This document shows, in pieces, positions 1-6,495 of a stretch of DNA of 64,000 nt. The translations under genes were made by a program, and so were the position numbers. Each line of letters starts with the position of its first letter. Position 1 is the stretch's first letter. The notes below the pieces were generated by a model. That model ran no database searches and was not told where the DNA came from. It was given only the letters and a program-made list of their open reading frames with translations. Source of the stretch: a virus; IMG/VR virus record IMGVR_UViG_3300050821_001527, positions 1 through 64,000 of that record; one strand, written 5' to 3'.

Positions 1-18
1 CCGTCAGACTACTTTTAT

Positions 19-26
19 GTGTAATT
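19..26 (+). promoter_or_regulatory. Late-type promoter motif GTGTAATT
   Basis: GTGTAATT lies 6 nt before the ATG at 33. It matches the GTGTAAT motif that heads many late units in this window. No -35 box is visible, though only 18 nt lie upstream. Confidence 0.45.
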
Positions 27-32
27 GATGTT

Positions 33-584
33 ATGACACATCAAGGATACAGAGTAGATTTGACGGGGAAAAAGTTCAACCATTTGACCGTGCTAGGGTA
101 TGCGGGACAGATGGCAAACGGTAGAAAGAATAGCGTCTGGAATACCCGTTGCGATTGCGGGCGAGAGAAAATAATCGAAGGCAGAAGCCTTACGTCGGGC
201 AATACCAAAAGCTGTGGATGCGCGGAGTTTAAGCGCGAGTTTATGAAGGCAGCGTTGGGCAAGGGCATAGGGCAGTTGACGGGTGCAACGTGGAGCAGGC
301 TCAAGGGTAATGCAAGGGCCAGAGGCATTAAGGTAACTGTCACTAAACAACAGGTGGCAGACCTGTTTGAAAAGCAGCAAGGTAAGTGCGCTTTGTCAGG
401 TTTGTTATTGGTGCTGGACGCGCCGGTTGGTCAGGTCACGGCCTCGCTTGACAGGATAGACAGCGATAAGGGCTATGAGCCGGGTAACGTGCAATGGTTG
501 CATAAAGAAATCAACTGGATGAAAAATACGTTTAGTCAGACTCGATTTATTGAACTGTGTAAAGCAGTTTCAAACACTGTGTAG
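33..584 (+). CDS. HNH homing-type endonuclease (183 aa)
   Basis: Likely a free-standing phage HNH endonuclease that cuts DNA and promotes its own spread. The N-terminal half has a CxC...CxC zinc-ribbon-like pattern (C40, C42, C61, C63) after the segment FNHLTVLGY. The C-terminal half has the phage HNH signature SLDRIDSDKGYEPGNVQWLH (138-157) followed by EINWMKN. The start is the ATG directly after a late-type GTGTAATT motif. The next gene has a sigma70-like promoter of a different class, so this gene looks like an independent insertion. The family call is firm; the target is unknown. Confidence 0.8.
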   Translation: MTHQGYRVDLTGKKFNHLTVLGYAGQMANGRKNSVWNTRCDCGREKIIEGRSLTSGNTKSCGCAEFKREFMKAALGKGIGQLTGATWSRLKGNARARGIKVTVTKQQVADLFEKQQGKCALSGLLLVLDAPVGQVTASLDRIDSDKGYEPGNVQWLHKEINWMKNTFSQTRFIELCKAVSNTV

Positions 585-591
585 TCATAAC

Positions 592-609
592 CCCAGTTGG
601 CGGACTGGG
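592..609. repeat. Short inverted repeat after the HNH gene
   Basis: CCCAGT and ACTGGG form a 6-bp stem with a 6-nt loop, 8 nt after the HNH stop codon. No T-tract follows, so it is not a clear intrinsic terminator. Confidence 0.3.
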
Positions 610-634
610 CAACAGAAACCGCCCTCGATTTTCC

Positions 635-662
635 TTGACAATAGGTGAGAAGTCTATAGGAT
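635..662 (+). promoter_or_regulatory. Early promoter, leaderless layout
   Basis: TTGACA (635-640), 16 nt, TAGGAT (657-662), then 6 nt to the ATG at 669. The transcript should start at the start codon. Confidence 0.8.
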
Positions 663-668
663 AGATAC

Positions 669-839
669 ATGAACAGTGATTACCTTAATGGCCGTTTGGG
701 TGTTTACCACCTGATTAATACCAAGACCGGCAAGAAGATTGGCCGCTCGGTTGAACTGCGTTCCCGCGAGGCCAGCGCCAAGAACGAAGCTTTCGGAATG
801 AACAAGGTCAGCAAGAAATACGTCCTCTACGTCGAATAA
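669..839 (+). CDS. Small hypothetical protein (56 aa)
   Basis: Not recognised. The frame from 669 encodes 56 residues rich in Lys and Arg, with the segment VYHLINTKTGKKIGRS. Support comes from the early promoter placed exactly 6 nt before the ATG and from the short 12-nt gap to the next ORF, which suggests a shared transcript. The longer reading frame on the other strand here has no promoter. Confidence 0.7.
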   Translation: MNSDYLNGRLGVYHLINTKTGKKIGRSVELRSREASAKNEAFGMNKVSKKYVLYVE

Positions 840-851
840 CCTAATCCAACA

Positions 852-1202
852 ATGAAACCCCATAACGGAACCCGCACCATCACCACCCTCGTCCCCACCA
901 TTGTCCCCGTCATCGTCTTTACCGAGCAGGAAGTCAAGCTCGAACTGCGCCCTTGGAAAATCAGTGAAGTCCCTGTCGGGGCGTTCATCAAGTGCCACGG
1001 CGACCGCATTCAGCGCATCATCGGGGTTGACCCGAAGCATTCCAATATTCAGGAGCCTGCCGTGCTTCTGAGCAATGCCAAGTATCGTGGCGGCGACGAC
1101 CATTACTTCCTCTGCGACTTGGTAACGCGCATCTTCGACCACACCTATTCGCTGGATGGCGTCAACTGGCACCGCTGCGGCGTGTGGGAAATCGTCAAGT
1201 AA
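852..1202 (+). CDS. Hypothetical protein (116 aa)
   Basis: Not recognised. It begins 12 nt after the preceding stop with no Shine-Dalgarno sequence and is probably co-transcribed with it. A Val/Ile/Thr-rich stretch near residues 9-24 is followed by a soluble-looking domain with several His and Cys (CHGDRIQRIIGVDPKHS, then YFLCDLVTRIFDHTYS). No signal peptide or transmembrane segment is obvious. Confidence 0.65.
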   Translation: MKPHNGTRTITTLVPTIVPVIVFTEQEVKLELRPWKISEVPVGAFIKCHGDRIQRIIGVDPKHSNIQEPAVLLSNAKYRGGDDHYFLCDLVTRIFDHTYSLDGVNWHRCGVWEIVK

Positions 1203-1206
1203 TTCC

Positions 1207-1235
1207 TTGACACGAAACGAAAGTTACCCTAAGAT
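1207..1235 (+). promoter_or_regulatory. Early promoter with leader
   Basis: TTGACA (1207-1212), 17 nt, TAAGAT (1230-1235). The ATG at 1269 is 33 nt downstream, so this is one of the few early transcripts with a 5' leader. Confidence 0.75.
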
Positions 1236-1268
1236 TTAGTAACGTCAAAAACAAACAACCCAAATCAA

Positions 1269-1475
1269 ATGAATAAACTACTCTGGTTCCTGTTCAACTG
1301 TTTCATCGCCCTCTGCGCGTGGACGATTCATGCCGCCGATGGTTACGGCCCCGTCGGAAACTTCCTGTGGTGCATCGTGGACTGGCTGTTCTCGCCCATC
1401 GTGTTCCTCTACTGGCTCTGCACCCACCAGTTGACCCTGCCCGTCATCAAGGCCACCTTCGCGTGGTTCTGGTAA
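1269..1475 (+). CDS. Small membrane protein (68 aa)
   Basis: Function unknown. Two hydrophobic aromatic-rich segments (about residues 4-22 and 32-50) suggest two membrane passes or a signal-like helix plus one pass. The protein is rich in Trp and Phe. The stop is followed after 3 nt by the start of a prepilin-like peptide gene, so the two are probably translated from one mRNA and may act together in the envelope. Confidence 0.65.
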   Translation: MNKLLWFLFNCFIALCAWTIHAADGYGPVGNFLWCIVDWLFSPIVFLYWLCTHQLTLPVIKATFAWFW

Positions 1476-1478
1476 GCC

Positions 1479-1631
1479 ATGCGCTTCAATAAATCCAAGA
1501 GGGGCTATACCCTTATCGAGTTGATTGTCACAATCGGCATCGGTATAGTCCTTCTGAGCCTGCTGGTCGAAGCAATCATCGTGATTGGCGGGTTGTGTGT
1601 CGGTGCCCATTTCATCCACAAATATTGGTAA
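1479..1631 (+). CDS. Prepilin-like membrane peptide (50 aa)
   Basis: The start reads MRFNKSKRGYTLIELIVTIG, a short basic leader followed by a close match to the type IV prepilin signature, G(F/Y)TLIE. Cleavage by a prepilin peptidase would fall after Gly9, leaving Tyr as residue 1 and Glu at mature position 5, as in type IV pilins and pseudopilins. A hydrophobic helix to about residue 42 follows, and the protein ends in HFIHKYW. There is no globular pilin domain, so it is far shorter than a normal pilin. It starts 3 nt after the preceding membrane protein gene. Role unknown; interference with host pilus or secretion machinery is only a hypothesis. Confidence 0.65.
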   Translation: MRFNKSKRGYTLIELIVTIGIGIVLLSLLVEAIIVIGGLCVGAHFIHKYW

Positions 1632-1641
1632 AGCGACCATT

Positions 1642-1839
1642 ATGGAATTGACCAAACAAGACGCCTTAAAAGCGATTCAGGACGACAAGGCAAAGTTCAT
1701 CGAGGAAGCCCATATCGCCAAAGACTGTTGGGAGCTAACATACGAGTTCAATGGATACCGTATTTTTGTTGGGGCGTTTGGGTATGACCGTTGGCTGGAC
1801 GATGACGCCAATAATGTTCGTATTGAAAAGATTTCTTGA
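1642..1839 (+). CDS. Hypothetical protein (65 aa)
   Basis: Not recognised. An earlier in-frame ATG exists at 1585, but it lies inside the prepilin-like gene. The ATG at 1642, 10 nt after that gene's stop, gives a sensible acidic protein starting MELTKQDALKAIQDDKAKF and ending in an aromatic-rich region (YRIFVGAFGYDRWLDDD). The stop codon overlaps the -35 box of the next early promoter. Confidence 0.65.
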   Translation: MELTKQDALKAIQDDKAKFIEEAHIAKDCWELTYEFNGYRIFVGAFGYDRWLDDDANNVRIEKIS

Positions 1840-1864
1840 CAACAACCGCGTAACCTGATAGTTT
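1836..1864 (+). promoter_or_regulatory. Early promoter, leaderless layout
   Basis: TTGACA (1836-1841, overlapping the upstream stop codon), 17 nt, TAGTTT (1859-1864), 6 nt, ATG at 1871. Confidence 0.8.
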
Positions 1865-1870
1865 AATGCC

Positions 1871-2077
1871 ATGAACAATAATACCAAGTCCCGCAATGCC
1901 CGCCGTCACAAGGAACTCCGCAAGTCGGGGTTCGCCAAGCCGGTTTACCGCAAGAAAGCCAAGCCGTTCCCCCTCGTCAACAAGGGCGAGAAGGCCGAAG
2001 CCTTGGTCACTCTGCGCCACCAGCGCCACGTCTTTCACGGGACGCCCTGTGACTGCGCCGTCCTCCAACCCAAGTAA
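1871..2077 (+). CDS. Basic hypothetical protein (68 aa)
   Basis: Not recognised. The first 40 residues are very rich in Arg and Lys (KSRNARRHKELRKSG, then YRKKAKPF), so nucleic acid binding is plausible. Two Cys occur near the end (TPCDCAVLQ). It is the first gene of a short unit with a lipoprotein and a small zinc-ribbon-like protein. Confidence 0.65.
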   Translation: MNNNTKSRNARRHKELRKSGFAKPVYRKKAKPFPLVNKGEKAEALVTLRHQRHVFHGTPCDCAVLQPK

Positions 2078-2080
2078 CCC

Positions 2081-2371
2081 ATGAACAAGATTGCATTGAT
2101 ACTGGGGGTTGTGGTTGTTGGTTTGCTGGTTGGCTGCTCCCCACCGGACTTCATCGGCGGCGAAGTCGTCACGACTAAGAGCCAAATCAATTCGGACGTA
2201 TCAAGGGAGTCTTTGATTCGCACGGATGGGGCGGTTTATTCGTTCCTTCACACCGGGAACCTCAACAGTCCCACGGTCATCCTGCCCGCTCGTTTCGCGG
2301 AAGTCGGGGACACCATCAAGTTCACCAACGGGGTGCTGTCCGCATTCCCGCCCAGCCGAAACAGGGAATAA
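2081..2371 (+). CDS. Predicted lipoprotein (96 aa)
   Basis: The N-terminus MNKIALILGVVVVGLLVGCS is a typical lipoprotein signal: basic start, hydrophobic core and lipobox LVGC with Cys19 as the lipidated residue. The remaining ~77 residues have no recognised domain. It starts 3 nt after the preceding stop. Phage lipoproteins are often involved in superinfection exclusion, but nothing here shows that directly. Confidence 0.75.
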   Translation: MNKIALILGVVVVGLLVGCSPPDFIGGEVVTTKSQINSDVSRESLIRTDGAVYSFLHTGNLNSPTVILPARFAEVGDTIKFTNGVLSAFPPSRNRE

Positions 2372-2377
2372 CCAAAT

Positions 2378-2560
2378 ATGAGCAAAAAGAACACCAGTCC
2401 CACACCCGAGAAACCCACCCGCATTGATGGTCTGTGCCGCTGCTGCGGACGCGGATTCCTGTTGGAGAGGGGTTTGACGCCCGAACACACGATTCGCAAG
2501 GCCACGTCCCCGGCCACCGTCCTGTGTAGGGGTTCGCACACCAAGGCCGAAGGGGTGTAA
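2378..2560 (+). CDS. Small zinc-ribbon-like protein (60 aa)
   Basis: Function unknown. The segment LCRCCGRGF (19-27) gives a CxCC knuckle and a further Cys lies near residue 50 (VLCRGSH), so zinc binding is possible but incomplete. It starts 6 nt after the lipoprotein gene. Confidence 0.6.
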   Translation: MSKKNTSPTPEKPTRIDGLCRCCGRGFLLERGLTPEHTIRKATSPATVLCRGSHTKAEGV

Positions 2561-2577
2561 ATACCCGCCAAAATAAA

Positions 2578-2606
2578 TTGACTTTGGCAGAAATACAGCG
2601 TAGAAT
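2578..2606 (+). promoter_or_regulatory. Early promoter, leaderless layout
   Basis: TTGACT (2578-2583), 17 nt, TAGAAT (2601-2606), 6 nt, ATG at 2613. Confidence 0.8.
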
Positions 2607-2612
2607 ATTATT

Positions 2613-2987
2613 ATGTTAATCTCCATCAATCCCGCGTTGCTGCGAAAGCTCAACGCAATTCGTCGTCAGAACGGTGAGCCTGAAATCGCCCGCCAATTCG
2701 TCGCCCAACTCGTTGTCGAGAACCTGATTCAATCGGCTTTCGAGGCGTCCGGCGCACCAACCGACCCGTGGGGCAACCCGATTGACCCATCGGCCATCAT
2801 CAAGACCGTCTCGTTTGTCTATGACAAGTCCGCGAATGCGTGGGACAAGAACCTCAAGTGGCGCACCGTCCAAGTCACCGAGGACACCCGAGAATATATT
2901 CAGGGCTATGACGTGGATGACGGCTTCAAGTTCAAGAAGTTCCTCAAGTCCAAGATTTTCGGCGGCAAGATTATTGTGTTGTCGTAA
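2613..2987 (+). CDS. Hypothetical protein (124 aa)
   Basis: Not recognised. A helical N-terminal part (INPALLRKLNAIRRQNG) is followed by a more beta-like, Lys/Asp-rich C-terminal part (REYIQGYDVDDGFKFKKFL). It is a single-gene unit with its own leaderless early promoter and a strong intrinsic terminator 43 nt after the stop. Confidence 0.7.
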   Translation: MLISINPALLRKLNAIRRQNGEPEIARQFVAQLVVENLIQSAFEASGAPTDPWGNPIDPSAIIKTVSFVYDKSANAWDKNLKWRTVQVTEDTREYIQGYDVDDGFKFKKFLKSKIFGGKIIVLS

Positions 2988-3029
2988 TCGGCCTCCGACC
3001 CTGAGAAAGCAAAAACTCACATGAGAGTT

Positions 3030-3066
3030 CCCCCGGTGCTGAAAGGTGCCGGGGGTTTGCTTTTTT
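3030..3066 (+). terminator. Intrinsic terminator
   Basis: CCCCCGG (3030-3036) pairs with CCGGGGG (3049-3055), followed by TTTGC and six T. It ends the unit at 2613-2987 just before the next promoter. Confidence 0.85.
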
Positions 3067-3070
3067 ACCC

Positions 3071-3099
3071 TTGACAACCATTAGCTTCCTTGGTAATCT
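3071..3099 (+). promoter_or_regulatory. Early promoter, leaderless layout
   Basis: TTGACA (3071-3076), 17 nt, TAATCT (3094-3099), 6 nt, ATG at 3106. Confidence 0.8.
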
Positions 3100-3105
3100 C
3101 TGACC

Positions 3106-3303
3106 ATGAAAATCGTATGGTCAAAACCTGATGAAGCGGACGATGGTTCGTTCGACCTGTGTGGGAAGTTCAATGGCAAATACGTTGATGTAGTTCAGCG
3201 CCACGACAGCACTTGGTCAATAAGTTTTAATGGCCAGCGTATCGAGTCAGGCATTCCCACCCGCGAAGAAGCTAAAAACAAAATCATTCAATTCCTTCAA
3301 TAA
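3106..3303 (+). CDS. Hypothetical protein (65 aa)
   Basis: Not recognised. A small, mostly beta-looking sequence (FDLCGKFNGKYVDVVQRHD, then WSISFNGQRIESG) ends in a helix with Lys and Glu. It resembles short single-domain phage accessory proteins only in general character. First gene of a two-gene unit. Confidence 0.65.
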   Translation: MKIVWSKPDEADDGSFDLCGKFNGKYVDVVQRHDSTWSISFNGQRIESGIPTREEAKNKIIQFLQ

Positions 3304-3306
3304 CTT

Positions 3307-3720
3307 ATGATTACTTGGCTGCAAGTCCGAAACGAAATCCACCGCCCCAAAGACTCCTATGACCTTGCTTTCGGCGAGCGTCAAACCATCTGGATGCGCG
3401 GGGAGTGGTCAATCGTTGAACAGATGGGACAATACAACTGCTCCTACATTCTCATGCGTAATTTCGTGCCCCTGATGCACACCGCCCTGCCCGCCGACCT
3501 CGTTCATTACATCAACGCCTTTTGGGATACCCCGGCCATCACGCCCGAAGTCCACGAAGACAACATCGAACGCATAATGCAGACCGCCTGCACCGTTGAA
3601 TGCCCTGTCAGCCGCAAGGAGCAAATCATTCATGTGGTTGGTTTCTATACGGGGTTTTGTTCGGGGCGTGGCTGGACAATCAACTGGCAGAAACTCAACG
3701 CTTGGAAGGACAGGATTTAA
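3307..3720 (+). CDS. Hypothetical protein (137 aa)
   Basis: Not recognised. It starts 3 nt after the preceding stop without a Shine-Dalgarno sequence. Soluble protein with many aromatic residues and four Cys (C45, then CTVEC near residue 95 and C119), but no clear metal-binding pattern. Confidence 0.65.
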   Translation: MITWLQVRNEIHRPKDSYDLAFGERQTIWMRGEWSIVEQMGQYNCSYILMRNFVPLMHTALPADLVHYINAFWDTPAITPEVHEDNIERIMQTACTVECPVSRKEQIIHVVGFYTGFCSGRGWTINWQKLNAWKDRI

Positions 3721-3726
3721 TTTCCC

Positions 3727-3755
3727 TTGACAATCACAATCAACCCTGATAATCT
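3727..3755 (+). promoter_or_regulatory. Early promoter, leaderless layout
   Basis: TTGACA (3727-3732), 17 nt, TAATCT (3750-3755), 6 nt, ATG at 3762. Confidence 0.8.
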
Positions 3756-3761
3756 CACACC

Positions 3762-4181
3762 ATGAACAAAGTCAAAATCACCTATCAAAGCTACGGCTCC
3801 GCGATTCTGTTGTATATCGAAGGAGCGACACCCCAAGACGCCAACGGTCAATACCTGTCCATGTGGAACTGGAATTGCACGTCCAGCAACCCCGACTGGA
3901 TTACCAAGAATGTTCTCGCGGTTTGGTCGAGCGTCGAACGCCTCAAGAAATACCTGCTCACCATGCGCCAGAACGAGCTTGAGGACACCAAGGCCCAAGT
4001 GCCCAACCGCCCGCTGGAAGCCAAGCGTCTCGCTGAACTGGACTTCGCCGGGATTGGCCGTGAGTCCTATCGCTCCGTGAACAACAACACGGAAGTCGCT
4101 GAGTTCGGAACCCCTAACGCCGAGAGGGAAGATTTGGACTTTAAGGATGAGTGTTACAAGGCTGCGTTCGCGTCCACGTAA
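3762..4181 (+). CDS. Hypothetical protein (139 aa)
   Basis: Not recognised. The N-terminal part is Trp/Tyr-rich (YLSMWNWNCTSSNPDW), followed by a Lys/Glu-rich helical region. Its last 41 nt overlap the 3' end of the convergent HNH gene at 4141-4767. The natural end of one of the two proteins may have been replaced when the HNH gene arrived. Confidence 0.65.
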   Translation: MNKVKITYQSYGSAILLYIEGATPQDANGQYLSMWNWNCTSSNPDWITKNVLAVWSSVERLKKYLLTMRQNELEDTKAQVPNRPLEAKRLAELDFAGIGRESYRSVNNNTEVAEFGTPNAEREDLDFKDECYKAAFAST

Positions 4182-4767
4182 GACTGTCGTTCTTCGACAG
4201 GTTATCTTTCTCCCACAGCGGTTGGAGATTGCTGAAATGAAAGCACTCCTTCTGCTGTCGGGGGTCAGATAAGTCGAACGAGGCACAGGGTTTTACGTGG
4301 TCAACATGCCAGTCGCCGTAATTTTCCCATGTCATTCCGAGCTGAAACTGGCCACTAATATGAGCCTTCAACTCAGAAATAGAACAACCAACCAAAGCAA
4401 AGGTTCTGTCGGTCTTACGGGTATTTTGGTCTTTAATCAAACCCCACAGCCTTCGTCGTAAATTCAGGGCGAGTCTATTATGGGGAATGCTTCTATACTT
4501 ACGTTGGTATAATAGATTTTCAAGCTTGATTTGTGGGGCGTGGGATTTTCTGTATTTCTTCCTGTGGGTTTTGATACGTTCGGGGTGGAGCGCGGCGAAT
4601 CGTTTCCAATTTGCGTTGAGTTGCTGTCTGTGGTTCGAGCCATACTCCTTTAAATAAGCAGCATTACAGGATAGGCACTGGGCACCGTAGCCAGATTTAG
4701 TCTTCTTAGTCTTGACGAACTCGTTTTCTTCTTTTAGTGTGTGGCATTTTGTGCAAATCTTCTGCAT
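4141..4767 (-). CDS. HNH endonuclease with zinc ribbon (208 aa)
   Basis: Probable phage homing endonuclease. The N-terminal zinc ribbon is C5, C8, C31, C34 (CxxC-x22-CxxC). A basic helical linker follows, and then the HNH core WENYGDWHVDHVKPCASFDL with His154, Asp156 and His157, plus N180 and N189. A near copy of the zinc ribbon is at 18,577 and a near copy of the HNH core at 23,748. The last ~14 residues after the HNH core run into the 3' end of the convergent gene and are probably not conserved. A late-type motif lies 5 nt upstream of the ATG, so it should be expressed with the virion genes despite its position. Confidence 0.85.
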   Translation of the reverse strand: MQKICTKCHTLKEENEFVKTKKTKSGYGAQCLSCNAAYLKEYGSNHRQQLNANWKRFAALHPERIKTHRKKYRKSHAPQIKLENLLYQRKYRSIPHNRLALNLRRRLWGLIKDQNTRKTDRTFALVGCSISELKAHISGQFQLGMTWENYGDWHVDHVKPCASFDLSDPRQQKECFHFSNLQPLWEKDNLSKNDSLTWTRTQPCNTHP

Positions 4768-4772
4768 ACCTT

Positions 4773-4781
4773 ATATTACAC
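4773..4781 (-). promoter_or_regulatory. Late-type promoter motif GTGTAATAT
   Basis: Read on the minus strand the bases are GTGTAATAT, then AAGGT and the ATG of the HNH gene (4767). It is the same motif as at the head of the late units. Confidence 0.55.
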
Positions 4782-4887
4782 ACGAAAACTGCATAAGGGG
4801 CAAATAATAACAAATGAAAACGCAAATATACCCAAATATGGGATGGGGTGTTTTACGGGGTTGGATAGGGGTCTAATGGGAGGGTGT
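4782..4887. other. A/T- then G-rich spacer
   Basis: Between the HNH gene and repeat element A. An A-rich stretch is followed by a G-rich plus strand (4840-4885). No supported gene. Confidence 0.4.
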
Positions 4888-4955
4888 GTAAGTGCCTGAG
4901 TATCAACGACTTGCGCGGGACGCCCCGCGTAAACCCCTGATTATCAAGGGCTTAC
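4888..4955. repeat. Three-hairpin element, copy A
   Basis: Stem 1 starts GTAAGT and ends ACTTGC, stem 2 is the CGCGGG/CCCGCG-type hairpin, and stem 3 is GTAAACCCC...GGGCTTAC. It follows the three-gene reverse unit 5455-4952. The stop codon of the last gene (4952-4954) lies in the outer arm of stem 3. Confidence 0.8.
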
Positions 4956-5125
4956 AGAAGACATTCGGGAATATCGTCCTCCCCGTAGTGTTTTTTCCAG
5001 TATGCCCACATTAAACGCATGGTCATTTCCGTCATCCAATAGCCATCGTTCATTGCATACCAGACTTTCATGCGTTCCAAACGCTTGAAGTCTTCCGGGT
5101 CGCCGATAAGGTTGGGGTTTACCAT
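4952..5125 (-). CDS. Hypothetical protein (57 aa)
   Basis: Not recognised. Starts MVNPNLIGDPEDFKRLERMK and continues with Met- and Trp-rich helices (MTEMTMRLMWAYWKKHY). The ATG lies within the last codons of the upstream gene (7-nt overlap), so translation is probably coupled. Last gene of a three-gene unit ending in repeat A. Confidence 0.65.
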   Translation of the reverse strand: MVNPNLIGDPEDFKRLERMKVWYAMNDGYWMTEMTMRLMWAYWKKHYGEDDIPECLL

Positions 5126-5322
5126 TTGATTAGGCGGTAGGTTTCAGCAAGGTAGGGGCGGGCACCGCTCGCACCAAGCAAGACGCATACCAGATGAGTG
5201 GGCAAAACCATGTGGACTCTCGCCTTGACGGATTTCCATTCCTGCCCGAAACGGCCCCGGCCATTGGGGATTTGGATTTCCACGATACTGCGGACGCGGG
5301 CTTCTTTATTGGATGTGGACAT
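5119..5322 (-). CDS. Hypothetical protein (67 aa)
   Basis: Not recognised. Basic, mainly beta-like (VEIQIPNGRGRFGQEWKSV, ARVHMVLPTHLVCVLLG). It overlaps the upstream gene by 17 nt and the downstream gene by 7 nt, typical of tightly packed phage genes. Confidence 0.6.
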   Translation of the reverse strand: MSTSNKEARVRSIVEIQIPNGRGRFGQEWKSVKARVHMVLPTHLVCVLLGASGARPYLAETYRLIKW

Positions 5323-5455
5323 AAACGATGTTGCTGTCTTTGCTGATTTTGTAGTTGACGCCGTAGTCCTGCAATTCCTTCACCAGAATAGCAAACCAGC
5401 GGGCTTGCTCAGGCTTGGCAATGTTGAACTCCATTGATTCGTCGCTCTTATTCAT
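5306..5455 (-). CDS. Small hypothetical protein (49 aa)
   Basis: Not recognised. It encodes MNKSDESMEFNIAKPEQARW, then a short alpha/beta sequence ending SNIVYVHIQ. The start is fixed by the promoter 6 nt upstream of the ATG. First gene of the unit 5455-4952. Confidence 0.7.
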   Translation of the reverse strand: MNKSDESMEFNIAKPEQARWFAILVKELQDYGVNYKISKDSNIVYVHIQ

Positions 5456-5461
5456 GGGCAA

Positions 5462-5490
5462 AGAATATCAGATGTGAATAGCCATGTCAA
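5462..5490 (-). promoter_or_regulatory. Early promoter, leaderless layout
   Basis: On the minus strand: TTGACA (5490-5485), 17 nt, TATTCT (5467-5462), 6 nt, ATG at 5455. Confidence 0.85.
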
Positions 5491-5845
5491 GCCCCAATTC
5501 CACCAGTTTGCGCTGCCACATGATTTCATTCAGGGCCGACCATGCGCTATGCAGGCGGGAATGGGGGTGCTGAATGACTTCGCGGTGCAAGTCGTGGACG
5601 TAATCATTCGTGACTGGCTTCCAGCCCACGGACATGCACTGATACCATTGCCCGTCCACTTTCACGCAGTCATTGACCGACAGTGAGCGCATACGATTAC
5701 CGAGGAAGTAATCACACTCGACTTGGGAACCCGCGTTGAACCATGCGAAGACCGCTTCAAGCACTTCCGACGCGGGGCCGGTCAGTGAACAGGTCAGCGT
5801 ATGGTATTTATCGCCGGGATAGCAGACGGTGAAGGTGCGAATCAT
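5468..5845 (-). CDS. Hypothetical protein (125 aa)
   Basis: Not recognised. The ATG at 5845 is preferred over the in-frame ATG at 5908 because it shares an ATGA overlap with the upstream stop codon, a standard coupling arrangement. The protein starts MIRTFTVCYPGDKYHTLTCS and looks like an alpha/beta accessory protein with a compact beta region near FLGNRMRSLSVNDCVKVDG. Its 3' end overlaps the promoter of the next unit. Confidence 0.65.
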   Translation of the reverse strand: MIRTFTVCYPGDKYHTLTCSLTGPASEVLEAVFAWFNAGSQVECDYFLGNRMRSLSVNDCVKVDGQWYQCMSVGWKPVTNDYVHDLHREVIQHPHSRLHSAWSALNEIMWQRKLVELGLDMAIHI

Positions 5846-6132
5846 AGGGTGGGGGCGTTCAGACGTTGTTTGAGGAAAATTTGCCAGTTGTAAACCTGCT
5901 TGTGGCATTCGTCAACCTGACAGACATGGAAGGAGATGCCTTCCGCGCCACTGGAACCGTCGCGGACGCGGACATACCAGCGGTTCATTCCATCTTCGGG
6001 CTTTTCCAGTTTGCCATGCAGACGGATATGGATGCCGTTTCCATCTTCGCAGTCATCGCCAGCGGCGACTTCGACTTCTTGACCGACCAGTTCATTCAGC
6101 TTGGCCAGTATTGCTTCGGGGGTGTTAATCAT
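5842..6132 (-). CDS. Hypothetical protein (96 aa)
   Basis: Not recognised. Starts MINTPEAILAKLNELVGQEV, then a beta-rich acidic sequence including WYVRVRDGSSG. The regular alternation suggests a small beta-barrel or OB-like fold, but this is a guess. First gene of a two-gene unit with a leaderless promoter. Confidence 0.65.
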   Translation of the reverse strand: MINTPEAILAKLNELVGQEVEVAAGDDCEDGNGIHIRLHGKLEKPEDGMNRWYVRVRDGSSGAEGISFHVCQVDECHKQVYNWQIFLKQRLNAPTL

Positions 6133-6138
6133 GGGTAG

Positions 6139-6167
6139 AGAGTATCGGGATTAGTTGTGATTGTCAA
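6139..6167 (-). promoter_or_regulatory. Early promoter, leaderless layout
   Basis: Minus strand: TTGACA (6167-6162), 17 nt, TACTCT (6144-6139), 6 nt, ATG at 6132. Confidence 0.85.
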
Positions 6168-6169
6168 GA

Positions 6170-6367
6170 CTAATTGTGTGCGGGAGAAACTTTCAGGCGG
6201 ATACAGAGCAGCACGTCACCGGGGGAGAGGATGCGCCCGCAGGCCAGTGTCACGAAACTAACCGGATACCATTCGTTGTCACTCAGTCTGGTTTCCAGTT
6301 GCGTGAATGCAGGGTCATACCGAAAAGTCATTGACTCGCCCGCAAGGTTCAAAGTGATTTCTTTCAT
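6170..6367 (-). CDS. Hypothetical protein (65 aa)
   Basis: Not recognised. Small beta-rich protein (MKEITLNLAGESMTFRYDP, WYPVSFVTLACGRI). Single-gene unit with its own promoter. Confidence 0.65.
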   Translation of the reverse strand: MKEITLNLAGESMTFRYDPAFTQLETRLSDNEWYPVSFVTLACGRILSPGDVLLCIRLKVSPAHN

Positions 6368-6373
6368 GGGGTA

Positions 6374-6401
6374 ATAATAGCAGAACCGGGGAGCGTGTCA
6401 A
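6374..6401 (-). promoter_or_regulatory. Early promoter, leaderless layout
   Basis: Minus strand: TTGACA (6401-6396), 16 nt, TATTAT (6379-6374), 6 nt, ATG at 6367. Confidence 0.85.
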
Positions 6402-6428
6402 GATATTTATTGAATTAAATTAACGACG

Positions 6429-6495
6429 CAAGTGACTCTCCATTAACGACTTAGGCGGGACGGCTCCGCGTAACCCCTTGAGCCTCAACGGGTTA
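6429..6495. repeat. Three-hairpin element, copy B
   Basis: A degenerate stem 1 (AAGT...ACTT), a GC hairpin and stem 3 TAACCCCTTGA...GGGTTA. The last arm contains the stop codon of the SleB-like gene (6493-6495). The next promoter is 28 nt away. Confidence 0.75.

Noticed and set aside
654-1172. 172-codon frame on the minus strand
   Set aside because: It is the antisense of two plus-strand genes with a good promoter, and has a composition typical of a shadow frame.
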